Assembly (NCBI RefSeq): GCF_001509485.1
Contig: NZ_LLZI01000265.1
Location: forward strand, 56,382-120,381
Source of the DNA: Streptomyces sp. NRRL F-4489
GTDB lineage: Bacteria > Actinomycetota > Actinomycetes > Streptomycetales > Streptomycetaceae
DNA length: 64,000 bases
Direction of reading: 5' to 3'
Each line of letters opens with the position of its first letter. Positions within the stretch are counted from its first letter, which is position 1. The position numbers were made by a program, and so were the translations under genes. The notes below the pieces were generated by a model that saw only the letters and a program-made list of their open reading frames with translations, made no database searches and was not told the DNA's origin. Of this stretch, positions 21,783-33,192 are shown in pieces.

Positions 21783-22023
21783 TCCGGGCGGCCGGCCCGG
21801 GGGCGTCTTCCGGCGCCCCCACCGCGATTACGGTCGTGCTGGATGCGGACAGCCGACCGCCGGTCGCCTAGATTGGCGTTGTGTAGGGTGCCTGCTCCGA
21901 CGGCCTGCCACCCGCACCGCACATCCAGCCCGTCGGCCGCCGGGGCGCTGCCCCGCCGGACAGAAACTGTGGACGATGCCGGGGGGCCGCACGCCCGCGC
22001 CGGCATCATGTGGAGGAGGCGCT

Positions 22024-23253
22024 GTGAGCAGCGACCCATGGGGCCGCGTCGATGAGACGGGGACCGTGTACGTGCGTACCGCCGACGGCGAGCAGGTCGT
22101 CGGATCGTGGCAGGCGGGCACTCCCGAGGAGGCCCTCGCCTACTTCGAGCGCAAGTATGAGGGCCTGGTCGTGGAGATCGGCCTCCTGGAGCGGCGGGTC
22201 CGTACCACCGACCTCTCGGCGAAGGACGCCCTGACCGCGATCGAGCACCTGCGGACGCAGGTGGACGAGCACCACGCGGTGGGCGATCTGGAGGCGCTGC
22301 GCAAGCGCCTGGACGCCCTGGTCGGTACGGTCGAGTCGCGGCGCGAGGAGCGCAAGGCGGCCAAGGCCCGGCAGGCCGACGAGGCCCGGCAGGCCAAGGA
22401 GAAGCTGGTCGCCGAGGCCGAGGAGCTGGCGGCCAGCGAGCAGTGGCGGGTGGCCGGTGAGCGGCTGCGGGCCCTGGTGGACACCTGGAAGGGCCTGCCC
22501 CGCCTGGACCGCAAGACCGACGACGAGCTGTGGCACCGCTTCTCGCACGCCCGGTCGGCGTTCTCCAAGCGGCGCAAGGCGCACTTCGCGTCGCTGGACG
22601 CGCAGCGCGAGGAGGCCCGCAAGGCCAAGGAGAAGCTGGTCGCCGAGGCCGAGGCGCTGTCCGGCTCCACGGACTGGGCCGCGACCGCCGCCCGCTACCG
22701 CGAGCTGATGCAGGAGTGGAAGGCCGCCGGCCGCGCCCAGCGCGAGTACGAGGACGACCTGTGGAACCGTTTCCGCGGCGCCCAGGACGTCTTCTTCCAG
22801 GCGCGCGGCGAGGTCTTCGCGGAGCGCGACGCCGAGCAGCGGGAGAACCTCACCCGCAAGGAGGAGCTGGCCGCCGAGGCGGAGAAGCTGCTGCCGGTCA
22901 CCGATCTGAAGGCGGCCCGGGCCGCGTTCCGGGCGATCAACGAGCGGTGGGAGGCCATCGGCCACGTACCGCGCGATGCCCGCCCGAAGATCGAGGGCCG
23001 GATGCACGCCGTCGAGCGGGCCATCCAGGAGGCCGAGGAGGCCGAGTGGCGGCGGACCAACCCCGAGGCGCGGGCGCGCGCGGCGGGGCTGACCGGCCAG
23101 CTCCAGGACGCCGTCGACAAGCTGCGCCGGCAGATCGACGCGGCCCGGGCGGCCGGCAACACCGCCAAGGCCGACAAGCTCGCCCGTGAGCTGGAGGGCC
23201 GCCAGGCGCTGCTGGACCAGGCGCTCAAGGGCCTGGAGGAGTTCGGCGGCTGA
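22024..23253 (+). CDS. DUF349 coiled-coil protein
   Basis: The 409-residue protein has an N-terminal region (TGTVYVRTADGEQVVGSWQA) and then three DUF349 repeats, each with a trp-rich helix (SEQWRVAGERLRALVDTWK, STDWAATAARYRELMQEWK, VTDLKAARAAFRAINERWE), joined by highly charged coiled coils. The function of DUF349 proteins is uncertain; a nucleic-acid or translation-related role has been suggested. The GTG at 22024 follows GGAGGAGG. The 241 bases upstream hold its promoter region and no other gene. Confidence 0.9.
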   Translation: MSSDPWGRVDETGTVYVRTADGEQVVGSWQAGTPEEALAYFERKYEGLVVEIGLLERRVRTTDLSAKDALTAIEHLRTQVDEHHAVGDLEALRKRLDALVGTVESRREERKAAKARQADEARQAKEKLVAEAEELAASEQWRVAGERLRALVDTWKGLPRLDRKTDDELWHRFSHARSAFSKRRKAHFASLDAQREEARKAKEKLVAEAEALSGSTDWAATAARYRELMQEWKAAGRAQREYEDDLWNRFRGAQDVFFQARGEVFAERDAEQRENLTRKEELAAEAEKLLPVTDLKAARAAFRAINERWEAIGHVPRDARPKIEGRMHAVERAIQEAEEAEWRRTNPEARARAAGLTGQLQDAVDKLRRQIDAARAAGNTAKADKLARELEGRQALLDQALKGLEEFGG

Positions 23254-23274
23254 CGCTCGCCGCGCGTACGCGCG

Positions 23275-23304
23275 ACGGCCCGCCGGGGTGTCCCGGCGGG
23301 CCGT
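23275..23304. terminator. Bidirectional hairpin terminator between DUF349 and caspase genes
   Basis: A perfect 13-bp stem (23275-23287 with 23292-23304) with a GTGT loop lies between the convergent stop codons of the DUF349 gene and the caspase-like gene, and so can end both transcripts. Confidence 0.8.
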
Positions 23305-23330
23305 TACGCGTTCCGGGGGCGGGCCCGGGG

Positions 23331-24476
23331 TCAGCGGCGGCTGCGGTGGCCCGTCTCCAGCAGGTCCAGGGCGTGTTTGAGGACCTCGCACGCCTGGATG
23401 TGGTTGCCGGACTCCTGGAGCAGATCGGCCAGCCGCCGGCAGACCAGCACCGCCTCCGGGCCGTAGACCTGGCGGGCCTGGTGGAACGCCTGCTCCAGGA
23501 CCTCGATGGCCTCCTTGATCTGCCCGGTCTCCGCGAGGAGTTCGGAAAGTTCGAGCTGGACCGGCAGCAGCCCGTCGCCGCCGCCCGGGCCGCGCTCCTG
23601 GAGGGCGAGCCGGAGCACCGGCAGCGCGTCGCGGTGGTCGCCGTTCGCGCGCAGCATCCGGGCCAGGCCGAGGCCGGACGCCACCATCGCGGCGCGGACC
23701 TCGGAGTCCAGGACCGGCCCGGCGGGCTCCCGGTGGCGCCGGGCCAGGGCGCGGTTGCGGGCCAGCGGCAGCCGTCCGACGCCGTTCTCCTGGGCGCGCT
23801 GCGGCAGCGGGCGGTTCTTGGCCCGCAGCCGCTCGTCCAGCGCCCGGTAGAGGGTGTCCAGGTCGATCAGCTCGGGGCCGTCGGCGATCCCGTGCCGCAG
23901 GATGGCGAGGAGTTCGCCGGTGAAGGCGGTGTGGCGTTCGCCGTCGGGGGCCAGCGCGACCCGGTCGCGCGGTGAGGCGGTCAGCACGTACGCGCCGTCC
24001 ACCGCGGCCTGGGCGGCCAGCACGTCCTCGCGGCCGGCCAGCGTACGGACCGCCCGGCCGCTGAAGCAGCAGTCCAGGACGACGATCTTGCGGCGGGCGC
24101 GGGCGCCGCGCAGGGCGCCGCGCAGGTGCTGGTAGGCGACCGCGGTGTAACCGACGCTGTCCCGGGAGCCGGTCAGCGCGAGGTAGAGGTCGGCGGATTC
24201 CGAATCCCGCATGCCGTGGCCCGCGTAGTAGACGAGGAGGGTGTCGGTGGCCTCGTCGCCGGCGCGGTGGACGGGATCGAGCATCGCGGCGGCGTTCGCC
24301 GGGTCGAGCACCACCTCGCAGTGGTGCTCGGGCAGGCCCCAGACCGTGGCGTCGCCGAGCAGCCCGGCCAGATCGCGGAGGTTGGCGGCGACGGCCGGGA
24401 GGGCTTCGAGGTGGCGGTAGGCGGCGGTGCCGAGCAGGACGGCCCGGGAGGCGGCCGGATCAGGGAGTTGGGCCAT
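23331..24476 (-). CDS. Caspase-like (C14) protease with C-terminal TPR region
   Basis: The 381-residue protein opens with a caspase-fold domain (about 8-245): AVLLGTAAYRHLEALPAV, the His loop LVYYAGHGMR (His87) and the Cys loop IVVLDCCFSGRA (Cys137 as the likely nucleophile), so the catalytic dyad is intact. A middle linker is followed by TPR-like helices (DALPVLRLALQERGPGGGDG, IKEAIEVLEQAFHQARQVYG, HIQACEVLKHALDLLETG). Bacterial caspase-like proteases often act as death effectors. The ATG at 24476 overlaps the EACC1-like gene by 17 bases. Proteolysis is inferred from motifs only. Confidence 0.88.
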   Translation of the reverse strand: MAQLPDPAASRAVLLGTAAYRHLEALPAVAANLRDLAGLLGDATVWGLPEHHCEVVLDPANAAAMLDPVHRAGDEATDTLLVYYAGHGMRDSESADLYLALTGSRDSVGYTAVAYQHLRGALRGARARRKIVVLDCCFSGRAVRTLAGREDVLAAQAAVDGAYVLTASPRDRVALAPDGERHTAFTGELLAILRHGIADGPELIDLDTLYRALDERLRAKNRPLPQRAQENGVGRLPLARNRALARRHREPAGPVLDSEVRAAMVASGLGLARMLRANGDHRDALPVLRLALQERGPGGGDGLLPVQLELSELLAETGQIKEAIEVLEQAFHQARQVYGPEAVLVCRRLADLLQESGNHIQACEVLKHALDLLETGHRSRR

Positions 24477-24906
24477 CGCCCCCGGGCTCCCCGGTGCCCG
24501 CGCCGTCCGCCGCGCCCGTACCGCCGCCGTCCGCAAGCCCGGCGGCGCCGTCCAGCAGCGCGATGATCCGGCGCACGGTCTCCTCGTCGCCGGCCGCACC
24601 GCGCTCCACGCGGACCTCCACGCCCCCGGAGCGCAGGGTGAGCCCGGGGGCGCGGCGGCGGGTGTCGCGCCACTGAAGGATCGAGACCGCCAGCGAACCG
24701 GCCGACACCGCGGTGCCCACGGCGAGTTGGAGCAGGTCGAAGCCGAGGCCCATCTCGCCGGGCCGGGGCGCGCGTCCGGCGCCCAGGGTGCCGCGCACCT
24801 GCCGGCGCAGCTCCTCGTCGTCCTGCAACCACCGCAGCAGGGAACGGAGTTCGGCCTCCGCGTCGCCCCCCGGCCCGGTCTCCGCCCGTACGTCGAGATC
24901 AGTCAT
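24460..24906 (-). CDS. EACC1-like small membrane protein
   Basis: The 148-residue protein has an N-terminal helix ELRSLLRWLQDDEELRRQV (about 19-37), an EMG...LLQLAVGTAVSAGSLAVSILQW hydrophobic segment (about 58-79), then a short beta-rich tail LTLRSGGVEVRVERGAAGDEE and a Gly/Ala-rich end. This matches what I know of the EACC1 (effector-associated constant component) family, small proteins found beside caspase, trypsin and NTPase modules in actinobacterial conflict systems. It is sandwiched with overlaps to the kinase (8 bases) and caspase (17 bases). The assignment rests on motif resemblance without a database search. Confidence 0.8.
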   Translation of the reverse strand: MTDLDVRAETGPGGDAEAELRSLLRWLQDDEELRRQVRGTLGAGRAPRPGEMGLGFDLLQLAVGTAVSAGSLAVSILQWRDTRRRAPGLTLRSGGVEVRVERGAAGDEETVRRIIALLDGAAGLADGGGTGAADGAGTGEPGGDGPTP

Positions 24907-26194
24907 GATCCCGCCCCCTCCTGTGCTCGGTCCCGGCGTTGACCCGGGAGAACAGTTCCAGTGCTTCCGCGCCGGCGCCCAGCCGCGCCAGGCAGACCGC
25001 CTGCCAGTACTGGCTGGTCAGCGTGGTCGGATGGTCAGGGCCCAGCGCCGAGGCGCACACCTGGGCGACGGCGGTGAGCATCCGCACCGCCTCCTGGAGG
25101 TCGCCGCGCAGGACGAGGTTGACCGCCTCGCGCTGCCGGGACCGGGCGCTCTCCGGCGTCATGCTGCTCAGCAGCAACTGGCGGGTGCCGTCGCTGAGGG
25201 TCAGCGGCCGCCGCTCGTCGCCGGTCGCGGCCCGGTACTCCGGGATCGCCGCCCAGTCCAGCAGCTCCCGGCCGGACGCCTCCAGGACCGGCGGGCTGTA
25301 GACGAACTCCACGGCCTCCTCGCGGACGCAGGCGGCCACCAGCTCGCGCAGCGCGCCCTCGCCGTCCGCGTCCGGCAGCGCGGCCAGCACCGCTTCGACG
25401 GCGGCGGTGTCCGGGCGGGCGGCCGCCTCCTGCCGGCACAGCCCGTCCACGAGGTCCGCCAGGGCGCGCGGGACGCCGGTGCCCTCGCCCCCGGCCAGCC
25501 GCGGGACGCCCGGCCCGACCGCCCGCTCCACCAGGAGGCCGACGTCGTCGGCGTCCGACCCCAGGGGCGGCGTACCGGTCAGCATCAGATACAGGCAGGC
25601 GCCGAGACCGTACAAGTCGGCCGCCGGGCCCGGGAGTTCACCGCGCATCAGCTCCGGGGCCATGTACTGCGGGGTGCCGATCAGCGCCCCGGCGCGGGTG
25701 ATGGCCGGCTCCTCGGCGATCCGGGCGAGCCCGAAGTCCTGGAGCACCACCCGGCCGGACCGGGTGACCATGACATTGGTCGGTTTGACGTCCCGGTGCA
25801 GCACCCCGGCGGAGTGCGCGGCGGCCAGCGCCCGGCACATCCCCAGCCCCACCGCGGCGGCCACCGGCGGCGGCAGCGGGCCGTGCGCCGCCACCAGCTT
25901 GGCGAGGTCCACCCCGTCCAGCAGCTCCATGACGAGATACGGGCGGTCCTCGTGCCGGCCGCTGTCATGGACCTGGACGACGCCGGGGTGGCTGATCCGG
26001 GCCAGCGCCTGGGCCTCCCGGCGCAGCCGGGCCAGGGCCACCGCGGCGGCGTCCGGCCCGCCCGCGCCGTACAGCCGCTTGACCGCCACCCGGCGGTCCA
26101 GCTCGGTGTCCACCGCCTCGTGGACCGCGCCCATCCCGCCCCGCCCGATCAGCCGGACCAGGCGGTACCGGCCGCCGAGCACGTCCTCCCCCAT
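24899..26194 (-). CDS. Serine/threonine protein kinase with C-terminal TPR-like region
   Basis: The 431-residue protein has a complete Hanks-type kinase domain (about 8-270): GRGGMG loop at 17-22, Lys39 in VAVKRL, catalytic HRDVKPTN (Asp135), DFG (Asp153), and the GTPQYMAPE segment. No transmembrane segment is apparent, unlike PknB-type kinases. The C-terminal part (about 280-430) contains TPR-like helices such as GDLQEAVRMLTAVAQVCAS and HPTTLTSQYWQAVCLARLG. It is the first of three overlapping genes (kinase, EACC1-like, caspase-like), so the likely partners are those two. Confidence 0.9.
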   Translation of the reverse strand: MGEDVLGGRYRLVRLIGRGGMGAVHEAVDTELDRRVAVKRLYGAGGPDAAAVALARLRREAQALARISHPGVVQVHDSGRHEDRPYLVMELLDGVDLAKLVAAHGPLPPPVAAAVGLGMCRALAAAHSAGVLHRDVKPTNVMVTRSGRVVLQDFGLARIAEEPAITRAGALIGTPQYMAPELMRGELPGPAADLYGLGACLYLMLTGTPPLGSDADDVGLLVERAVGPGVPRLAGGEGTGVPRALADLVDGLCRQEAAARPDTAAVEAVLAALPDADGEGALRELVAACVREEAVEFVYSPPVLEASGRELLDWAAIPEYRAATGDERRPLTLSDGTRQLLLSSMTPESARSRQREAVNLVLRGDLQEAVRMLTAVAQVCASALGPDHPTTLTSQYWQAVCLARLGAGAEALELFSRVNAGTEHRRGRDHD

Positions 26195-26231
26195 CGTCTG
26201 CTCCCCCTCGCCCGTGCCGGGCCGCGTACCG

Positions 26232-28754
<2,523 letters not shown>

Positions 28755-28866
28755 GGGCACTCCTCATGCGGGTACGGACCCCGTGGCCTAGAAGCGGCCG
28801 GGGTGCCATGGTATCGAGCCGATGGCCAGGGCTGCCGGGTGGCCATGGGTCCGTACATGACACAGC

Positions 28867-28902
28867 GGCGGGGGCACCCGGTTTGTTCCGGATGCCCCCG
28901 CC
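28867..28902. terminator. Hairpin terminator after apt
   Basis: A 15-position stem (28867-28881 with 28888-28902, one C/A mismatch) with loop TTTGTT lies 36 bases beyond the apt stop on the minus strand, before the relA promoter region. Confidence 0.8.
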
Positions 28903-28938
28903 GTCCGCGGAGGTGCCGGGCGGTGCCCGGCGGCGCCC

Positions 28939-29487
28939 TCAGATCGTGATCAGCGCCTCCAGCGGAGCGCCCTTCAGACCCGGCTCCAGCCGCTCCCGGC
29001 CGGCCAGGAAACCCAGCTCCAGCAGCACCGCCAGACCGGCCACCTCGGCGCCGGCCCGGCGGATGAGCTGCAGCGACGCGTCCGCGGTGCCGCCGGTGGC
29101 GAGCACGTCGTCGATCACCAGCACCCGGTCGCCGGGCGCCAGCGCGTCGGCGTGCATCTCGATCTCGGCGGTGCCGTACTCCAGCTCGTACGCCTGGCCG
29201 AGCGTCGCGCCGGGCAGCTTGCCGGCCTTGCGGACCGGTACGAAACCGATACCGGCGGCCACCGCGACCGGCGCGGCCAGGATGAAGCCTCGGGCCTCCA
29301 GGCCCACGACCTTGTCCGCCCGGAAGCGCGTGCACAGGTCCGTGAAGGCGGCGGTCAGCGCACGGAACGCGGCCGGGTCGGCGAGCAGCGGGGTGATGTC
29401 CTTGAACACCACACCGGGCTCCGGGTAATCCGGGACGTCCGTGATCCGGCTGAGCAGCAGCTCGCGGAGTTCGGCGGGGGCGGTCAC
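28939..29487 (-). CDS. apt: Adenine phosphoribosyltransferase
   Basis: Apt makes AMP from adenine and PRPP (purine salvage). The 182-residue type I PRTase has the PEPGVVFKDITPLLAD N-terminal signature, GLEARGFILAAPVA and the PRPP loop VLVIDDVLATGGTADA. The GTG at 29487 overlaps the secF stop (GTGA) and has GGGAGG upstream, so it is coupled to secF. It is commonly located between secDF and rel in actinobacteria. Confidence 0.95.
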   Translation of the reverse strand: MTAPAELRELLLSRITDVPDYPEPGVVFKDITPLLADPAAFRALTAAFTDLCTRFRADKVVGLEARGFILAAPVAVAAGIGFVPVRKAGKLPGATLGQAYELEYGTAEIEMHADALAPGDRVLVIDDVLATGGTADASLQLIRRAGAEVAGLAVLLELGFLAGRERLEPGLKGAPLEALITI

Positions 29488-30581
29488 CGGCGCCTCCCGG
29501 ACGGGCGGCCGCGGCCGCCGCGGTCGCGGGCGGCCGGCTGCGGGCCGACCACCGCGGCGGCGCCGTCCTCGGGGTCGTCCGCGTCCTCCTGGCGGGCGGC
29601 CTCCTTGGCGGCGGCCGAGGCGCGCTTGGCGGCGACCCGCTTGGCCAGCGCCTTCATCTGCGGCTCGCTGTTCTTCAGGTCGGCGACCAGCGGCGTCGCG
29701 ATGAAGATCGACGAGTATGCGCCGGCGGCCAGACCCACGAACAGGGCCAGCGAGATGTCGTTGAGCATGCCCGCGCCCAGCACGCCGCCGCCGACGAACA
29801 GCAGCCCGGCGACCGGCAGCAGCGCCACCACCGTGGTGTTGATCGACCGGACCAGGGTGCCGTTGATGCTGCGGTTGGCGATCTCGCTGTACGTGAAGCG
29901 GGTCTGCTTGGTGATGTCCTTGGAGGCTTCCTTGAGGCTGTCGAAGACCACGACGGTGTCGTAGAGCGAGTAGCCGAGGATGGTCAGCAGGCCGATGACC
30001 GTGCCGGGGGTGACCTCGAAGCCGACCAGGGCGTAGACGCCGACGGTGATCGTCAGGTCGTGGATCAGCGCGACGAGCGCCGCGACCGCCATCCGCCACT
30101 CGAAGGCGACGGCGAGGTAGAGGACCACCAGGACCATGAAGATGCCCAGGCCCAGCCACGCCTTGTCGGCGATCTGCTCGCCCCAGCTCGGGCCGACCAG
30201 CTGGGTGTTGACGTCCTTGACCGGGACCTTGAGGTCCTTGGCGATCTCCTCCTGGACGGGGAGCGACTGCTTGGTGTCCAGACCGCTGATCTGGATGCGC
30301 AGCGCGCCGCCGCCGAGCTGCTGCACCATGGCCTGGTGGCCTGGCGCCGCGGACTCGGCGTGGTGCTGGGCCTCGGTGGTGGAGACCGAGGTCTTCGGGG
30401 TGGTGAAGACCGCGCCGCCGGAGAACTCGATGCCCATGTTCAGGCCGCGCACCGCCAGGCCGACGATGGCCGTGATGGTGATGAGGATCGAGATGCCGTA
30501 CCAGATCTTCCGCTTGCCGATGAAGTCGTAGCCGACCTCACCGCGGTAGAGCCGGGCGCCGAGGTTGCCGAGCTTGGACAT
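29484..30581 (-). CDS. secF: SecF, protein-export membrane protein
   Basis: SecF works with SecD to drive late translocation using the proton gradient. The 365-residue protein has an N-terminal helix (WYGISILITITAIVGLAVRG), the signature GLNMGIEFSGG, and a membrane half with GYSLYDTVVVFDSLKE and MLNDISLALFVGLAAG. It has an Arg-rich C-terminal tail. It starts one base after the secD stop. Confidence 0.95.
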   Translation of the reverse strand: MSKLGNLGARLYRGEVGYDFIGKRKIWYGISILITITAIVGLAVRGLNMGIEFSGGAVFTTPKTSVSTTEAQHHAESAAPGHQAMVQQLGGGALRIQISGLDTKQSLPVQEEIAKDLKVPVKDVNTQLVGPSWGEQIADKAWLGLGIFMVLVVLYLAVAFEWRMAVAALVALIHDLTITVGVYALVGFEVTPGTVIGLLTILGYSLYDTVVVFDSLKEASKDITKQTRFTYSEIANRSINGTLVRSINTTVVALLPVAGLLFVGGGVLGAGMLNDISLALFVGLAAGAYSSIFIATPLVADLKNSEPQMKALAKRVAAKRASAAAKEAARQEDADDPEDGAAAVVGPQPAARDRGGRGRPSGRRR

Positions 30582-30582
30582 C

Positions 30583-32334
30583 TCACGCCTCCTTCGTCTG
30601 GGTGGGGGCGGTGCGGCGGCGGCGCAGCGGCGGCCTGGCGCCCAGGCGCTGCGGATCCAGGCCGGACCAGGAGTGGCCGTCGTGGAAGAACTTCCGCCGG
30701 GCCAGCAGCGTCATCAGGGGCTTGGTGAAGAGGAAGACCACGACCACGTCGAGCAGGGTGGTCAGGCCCAGCGTGAACGCGAAGCCCTGGACCTTGCCGA
30801 CGGTGACGATGAACAGCACCGCGGCGGCCAGGAACGACACGAAGTCGGAGACCAGGATCGTGCGGCGGGCCCGCGGCCAGCCGCGCTCCACCGCCGGGCG
30901 CAGCGTGCGGCCCTCGCGGATCTCGTCCCGGATGCGCTCGAAGTAGACGATGAACGAGTCGGCGGTGATACCGATGGCGACGATGGCGCCGCAGACCGCC
31001 GGGAGGTTCAGCGCGAAGCCGATGGCCGGGCCGAGCAGCGTCATGATCGTGTACGTCAGGACCGCCGAGACGCCCAGGCTCGCCAGGGCGACCAGCGCCA
31101 GCCCGCGGTAGTAGGCGACGAGGTAGATGACGACCAGCGCCAGGCCGATGGCGCCGGCGATCAGACCGGCCTGCAGCTGCTCGCCGCCGAGCGCCGCGGT
31201 GACCGTGGTCTCGTCGTCGATCTTGAAGGACAGCGGCAGCGCGCCGTACGACAGCATGTTGCCGAGGTCCTCGGCGGACTGCTGGGTGAAACCGCCGGAG
31301 ATGGTGGCGTTGCCGCCGTTCAGCCGCTCGCTGACGCGCGGGTCGGAGACCACCGCGCCGTCCAGCACGATCGCGAACTGGTTCTGCGGCTGCGTCTTGG
31401 CGGCGAGCTTGCCGGTGACGTCGGCGAACTTCTTGCCGCCGTCGGAGGTGAAGTCCATCTGGACGATCCAGCCCTGGCCCTGCTGGCTGTCGAAGACCGC
31501 CTTGGCGTCCTTGACGTCCGTGCCCTCGACGCCGACCGGGCCGAGGACGTACTTCTGCGTGCCGTCGTCCTTGCAGGCCACGACGGGGTCGCTGGGCTTG
31601 GCGGCGGCGGCCTGCTCATTGGCCTTGGCCAGGCTCGTCTTCGTCGAGCAGTCCAGCGCGGCGAACTGCTTCTGCAGGGCCGGGGGAACGTCGGCGCCGC
31701 CGGGGACCGGCGGGGTGGGCGGTACGGACGGCTTGTCCGACGCGGAGGCGGACGGCGTGGCGGACGGCTTCTTCAGCGCGTCGGTGACCGCGCGGCCCTG
31801 GGTGGTCGCACTGGCGGTGGGCGTCGGCGAACCGCTCTGCTGGGAGCTGCCCTTGCCGCCGGTGGCCTTCTCGCCGCCCTTGCCGCTCTTGGACGGGCTG
31901 GGGGAGGGCTCGGGGGCCTTGGCGCCCGGACCGGTGGTCAGCACCGGGCGGAAGCCGAGCTGGGCGGTCGTCCCGACCTGCTGGCGGGCCTGCTTCGCGT
32001 CCGTCCCCTTGGGGATGTTCACGATGATGTGGTTGCTGCCCTGCGTCTGGACCTCGGACTCGGTCACACCGAGACCGTTGACCCGCCGCTCCATGATGCC
32101 GGCGGCGGTGTTCATATTGGTCTCGTTGATCGCGTTGGGCTTGCCCGGCTGGTTCTGCGCCGCCAGCGTGAAGCTGGTGCCGCCCGCGAGGTCGATGCCC
32201 AGTCTCGGGGTCAGCGTGCCGGAGTAGAACATGCCTCCGACCAGCGCCGCCATCGCGATCAGGACCAGGATCAGGGTGCGCCCCGGATGCCCCTGGCTCG
32301 CGGGCGCCCGCCGGCCCTTTTTCGCTGCTGCCAC
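30583..32334 (-). CDS. secD: SecD, protein-export membrane protein
   Basis: The 583-residue SecD has the N-terminal helix, GIDLAGGTSFTL signature, a large periplasmic P1 domain and C-terminal membrane helices (GLTTLLDVVVVFLFTKPLM). Between about residue 135 and 215 it has an insert rich in Ser, Pro, Lys and Gly (PEPSPSPSKSGKGGEK, SATTQGRAVTDAL) that makes it longer than the usual actinobacterial form. It precedes secF with a 1-base gap. Confidence 0.95.
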   Translation of the reverse strand: MAAAKKGRRAPASQGHPGRTLILVLIAMAALVGGMFYSGTLTPRLGIDLAGGTSFTLAAQNQPGKPNAINETNMNTAAGIMERRVNGLGVTESEVQTQGSNHIIVNIPKGTDAKQARQQVGTTAQLGFRPVLTTGPGAKAPEPSPSPSKSGKGGEKATGGKGSSQQSGSPTPTASATTQGRAVTDALKKPSATPSASASDKPSVPPTPPVPGGADVPPALQKQFAALDCSTKTSLAKANEQAAAAKPSDPVVACKDDGTQKYVLGPVGVEGTDVKDAKAVFDSQQGQGWIVQMDFTSDGGKKFADVTGKLAAKTQPQNQFAIVLDGAVVSDPRVSERLNGGNATISGGFTQQSAEDLGNMLSYGALPLSFKIDDETTVTAALGGEQLQAGLIAGAIGLALVVIYLVAYYRGLALVALASLGVSAVLTYTIMTLLGPAIGFALNLPAVCGAIVAIGITADSFIVYFERIRDEIREGRTLRPAVERGWPRARRTILVSDFVSFLAAAVLFIVTVGKVQGFAFTLGLTTLLDVVVVFLFTKPLMTLLARRKFFHDGHSWSGLDPQRLGARPPLRRRRTAPTQTKEA

Positions 32335-32432
32335 CTTGTCGTTTCTCCCTGTCCAACCCCTCGGCCTGGGGTGTCTGCCGAGCGGCCACGAAGTGTTGTG
32401 GGGACGTGCCCCCGCCGGAGCCTAAACCGTCC

Positions 32433-32475
32433 GGGAACCGCGGTGCGCCCGATCGGGGGGTGCGCCGCGGTTCCC
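32433..32475. promoter_or_regulatory. Long hairpin in the yajC-secD gap
   Basis: A 17-bp stem with two G-T/wobble pairs (32433-32449 with 32459-32475) and a 9-base loop lies 14 bases past the yajC stop and upstream of secD. It could be a terminator of yajC or an attenuator that lowers read-through into secD. Confidence 0.6.
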
Positions 32476-32488
32476 CGCTACGGAATGA

Positions 32489-33031
32489 CTACTTCGCGTC
32501 GGCGCCGCCGGCCTTCTTGCCGTCCTTGTCGGCGCCGGTCTCGCCGGCGGCCTCCTCGGCCCCGGCGTCCTTGGCCTCCTTGGCGTCCTTGGCCTCGTCG
32601 GCGGCGGGCTCGGCGGCGGCCTCACCGGAACCGGCCTTGCCCAGGTCGATCTTGCCGGCCGCGTCACCCTTTTCGGTGGCCTCGTCGGCGGCGGTCAGCG
32701 ACGAGAGGTCGTCCGGCACGACCGGGTGGTCCTCGGCGACCGGGTCGGCACCGTCCAGGATGCGGTTGTACTCCTCATCCGCGAGCACCGCGCCGATGGC
32801 GTTCTTGGCGTAGATGGCGTGCACGCCGGGGGCGACCTCCAGGAGGACGGTGTCCTCGTGGATTTCCTTGACGGTGGCGTACATGCCGCCGATCGTCCGG
32901 ACGCCGGTGCCGGGCTGCATCTCATTGCGCATCTGCTGGGCCGCCTGCTGCTTCTTCTTGGCGGACCGCGTCATCAGGAACATGGCCCCGATGAGGACGA
33001 TGAAGGGGAGGAGAGTCACGATATTGGGCAC
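32489..33031 (-). CDS. yajC: YajC, Sec translocon accessory protein
   Basis: YajC is a small subunit of the SecDF-YajC complex. The 180-residue protein has a single membrane helix (IVTLLPFIVLIGAMFLM), a KKKQQAAQQMRNEMQPG hinge and the conserved GTGVRTIGGMYATV and VAPGVHAIYAKNAIGAVL part, then an acidic Ala/Glu/Asp-rich tail of about 70 residues that makes it longer than the E. coli form (about 110). The GTG at 33031 lies 10 bases after AAGGA. Confidence 0.93.
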   Translation of the reverse strand: MPNIVTLLPFIVLIGAMFLMTRSAKKKQQAAQQMRNEMQPGTGVRTIGGMYATVKEIHEDTVLLEVAPGVHAIYAKNAIGAVLADEEYNRILDGADPVAEDHPVVPDDLSSLTAADEATEKGDAAGKIDLGKAGSGEAAAEPAADEAKDAKEAKDAGAEEAAGETGADKDGKKAGGADAK

Positions 33032-33192
33032 GGGACGGAAATCCTTCGCACGACCGCGCTCTCGCGGTCTCATATAGCGGGGTGGAAATACCGTCCATAG
33101 GGACGGCATCGGCGGAGTCTAAGCGAGTCCGCACCACAGGAACAACGCCCAGCATCCCACCGCAGTTCCTGACCGGGCGAGTCTCCGCGCCG

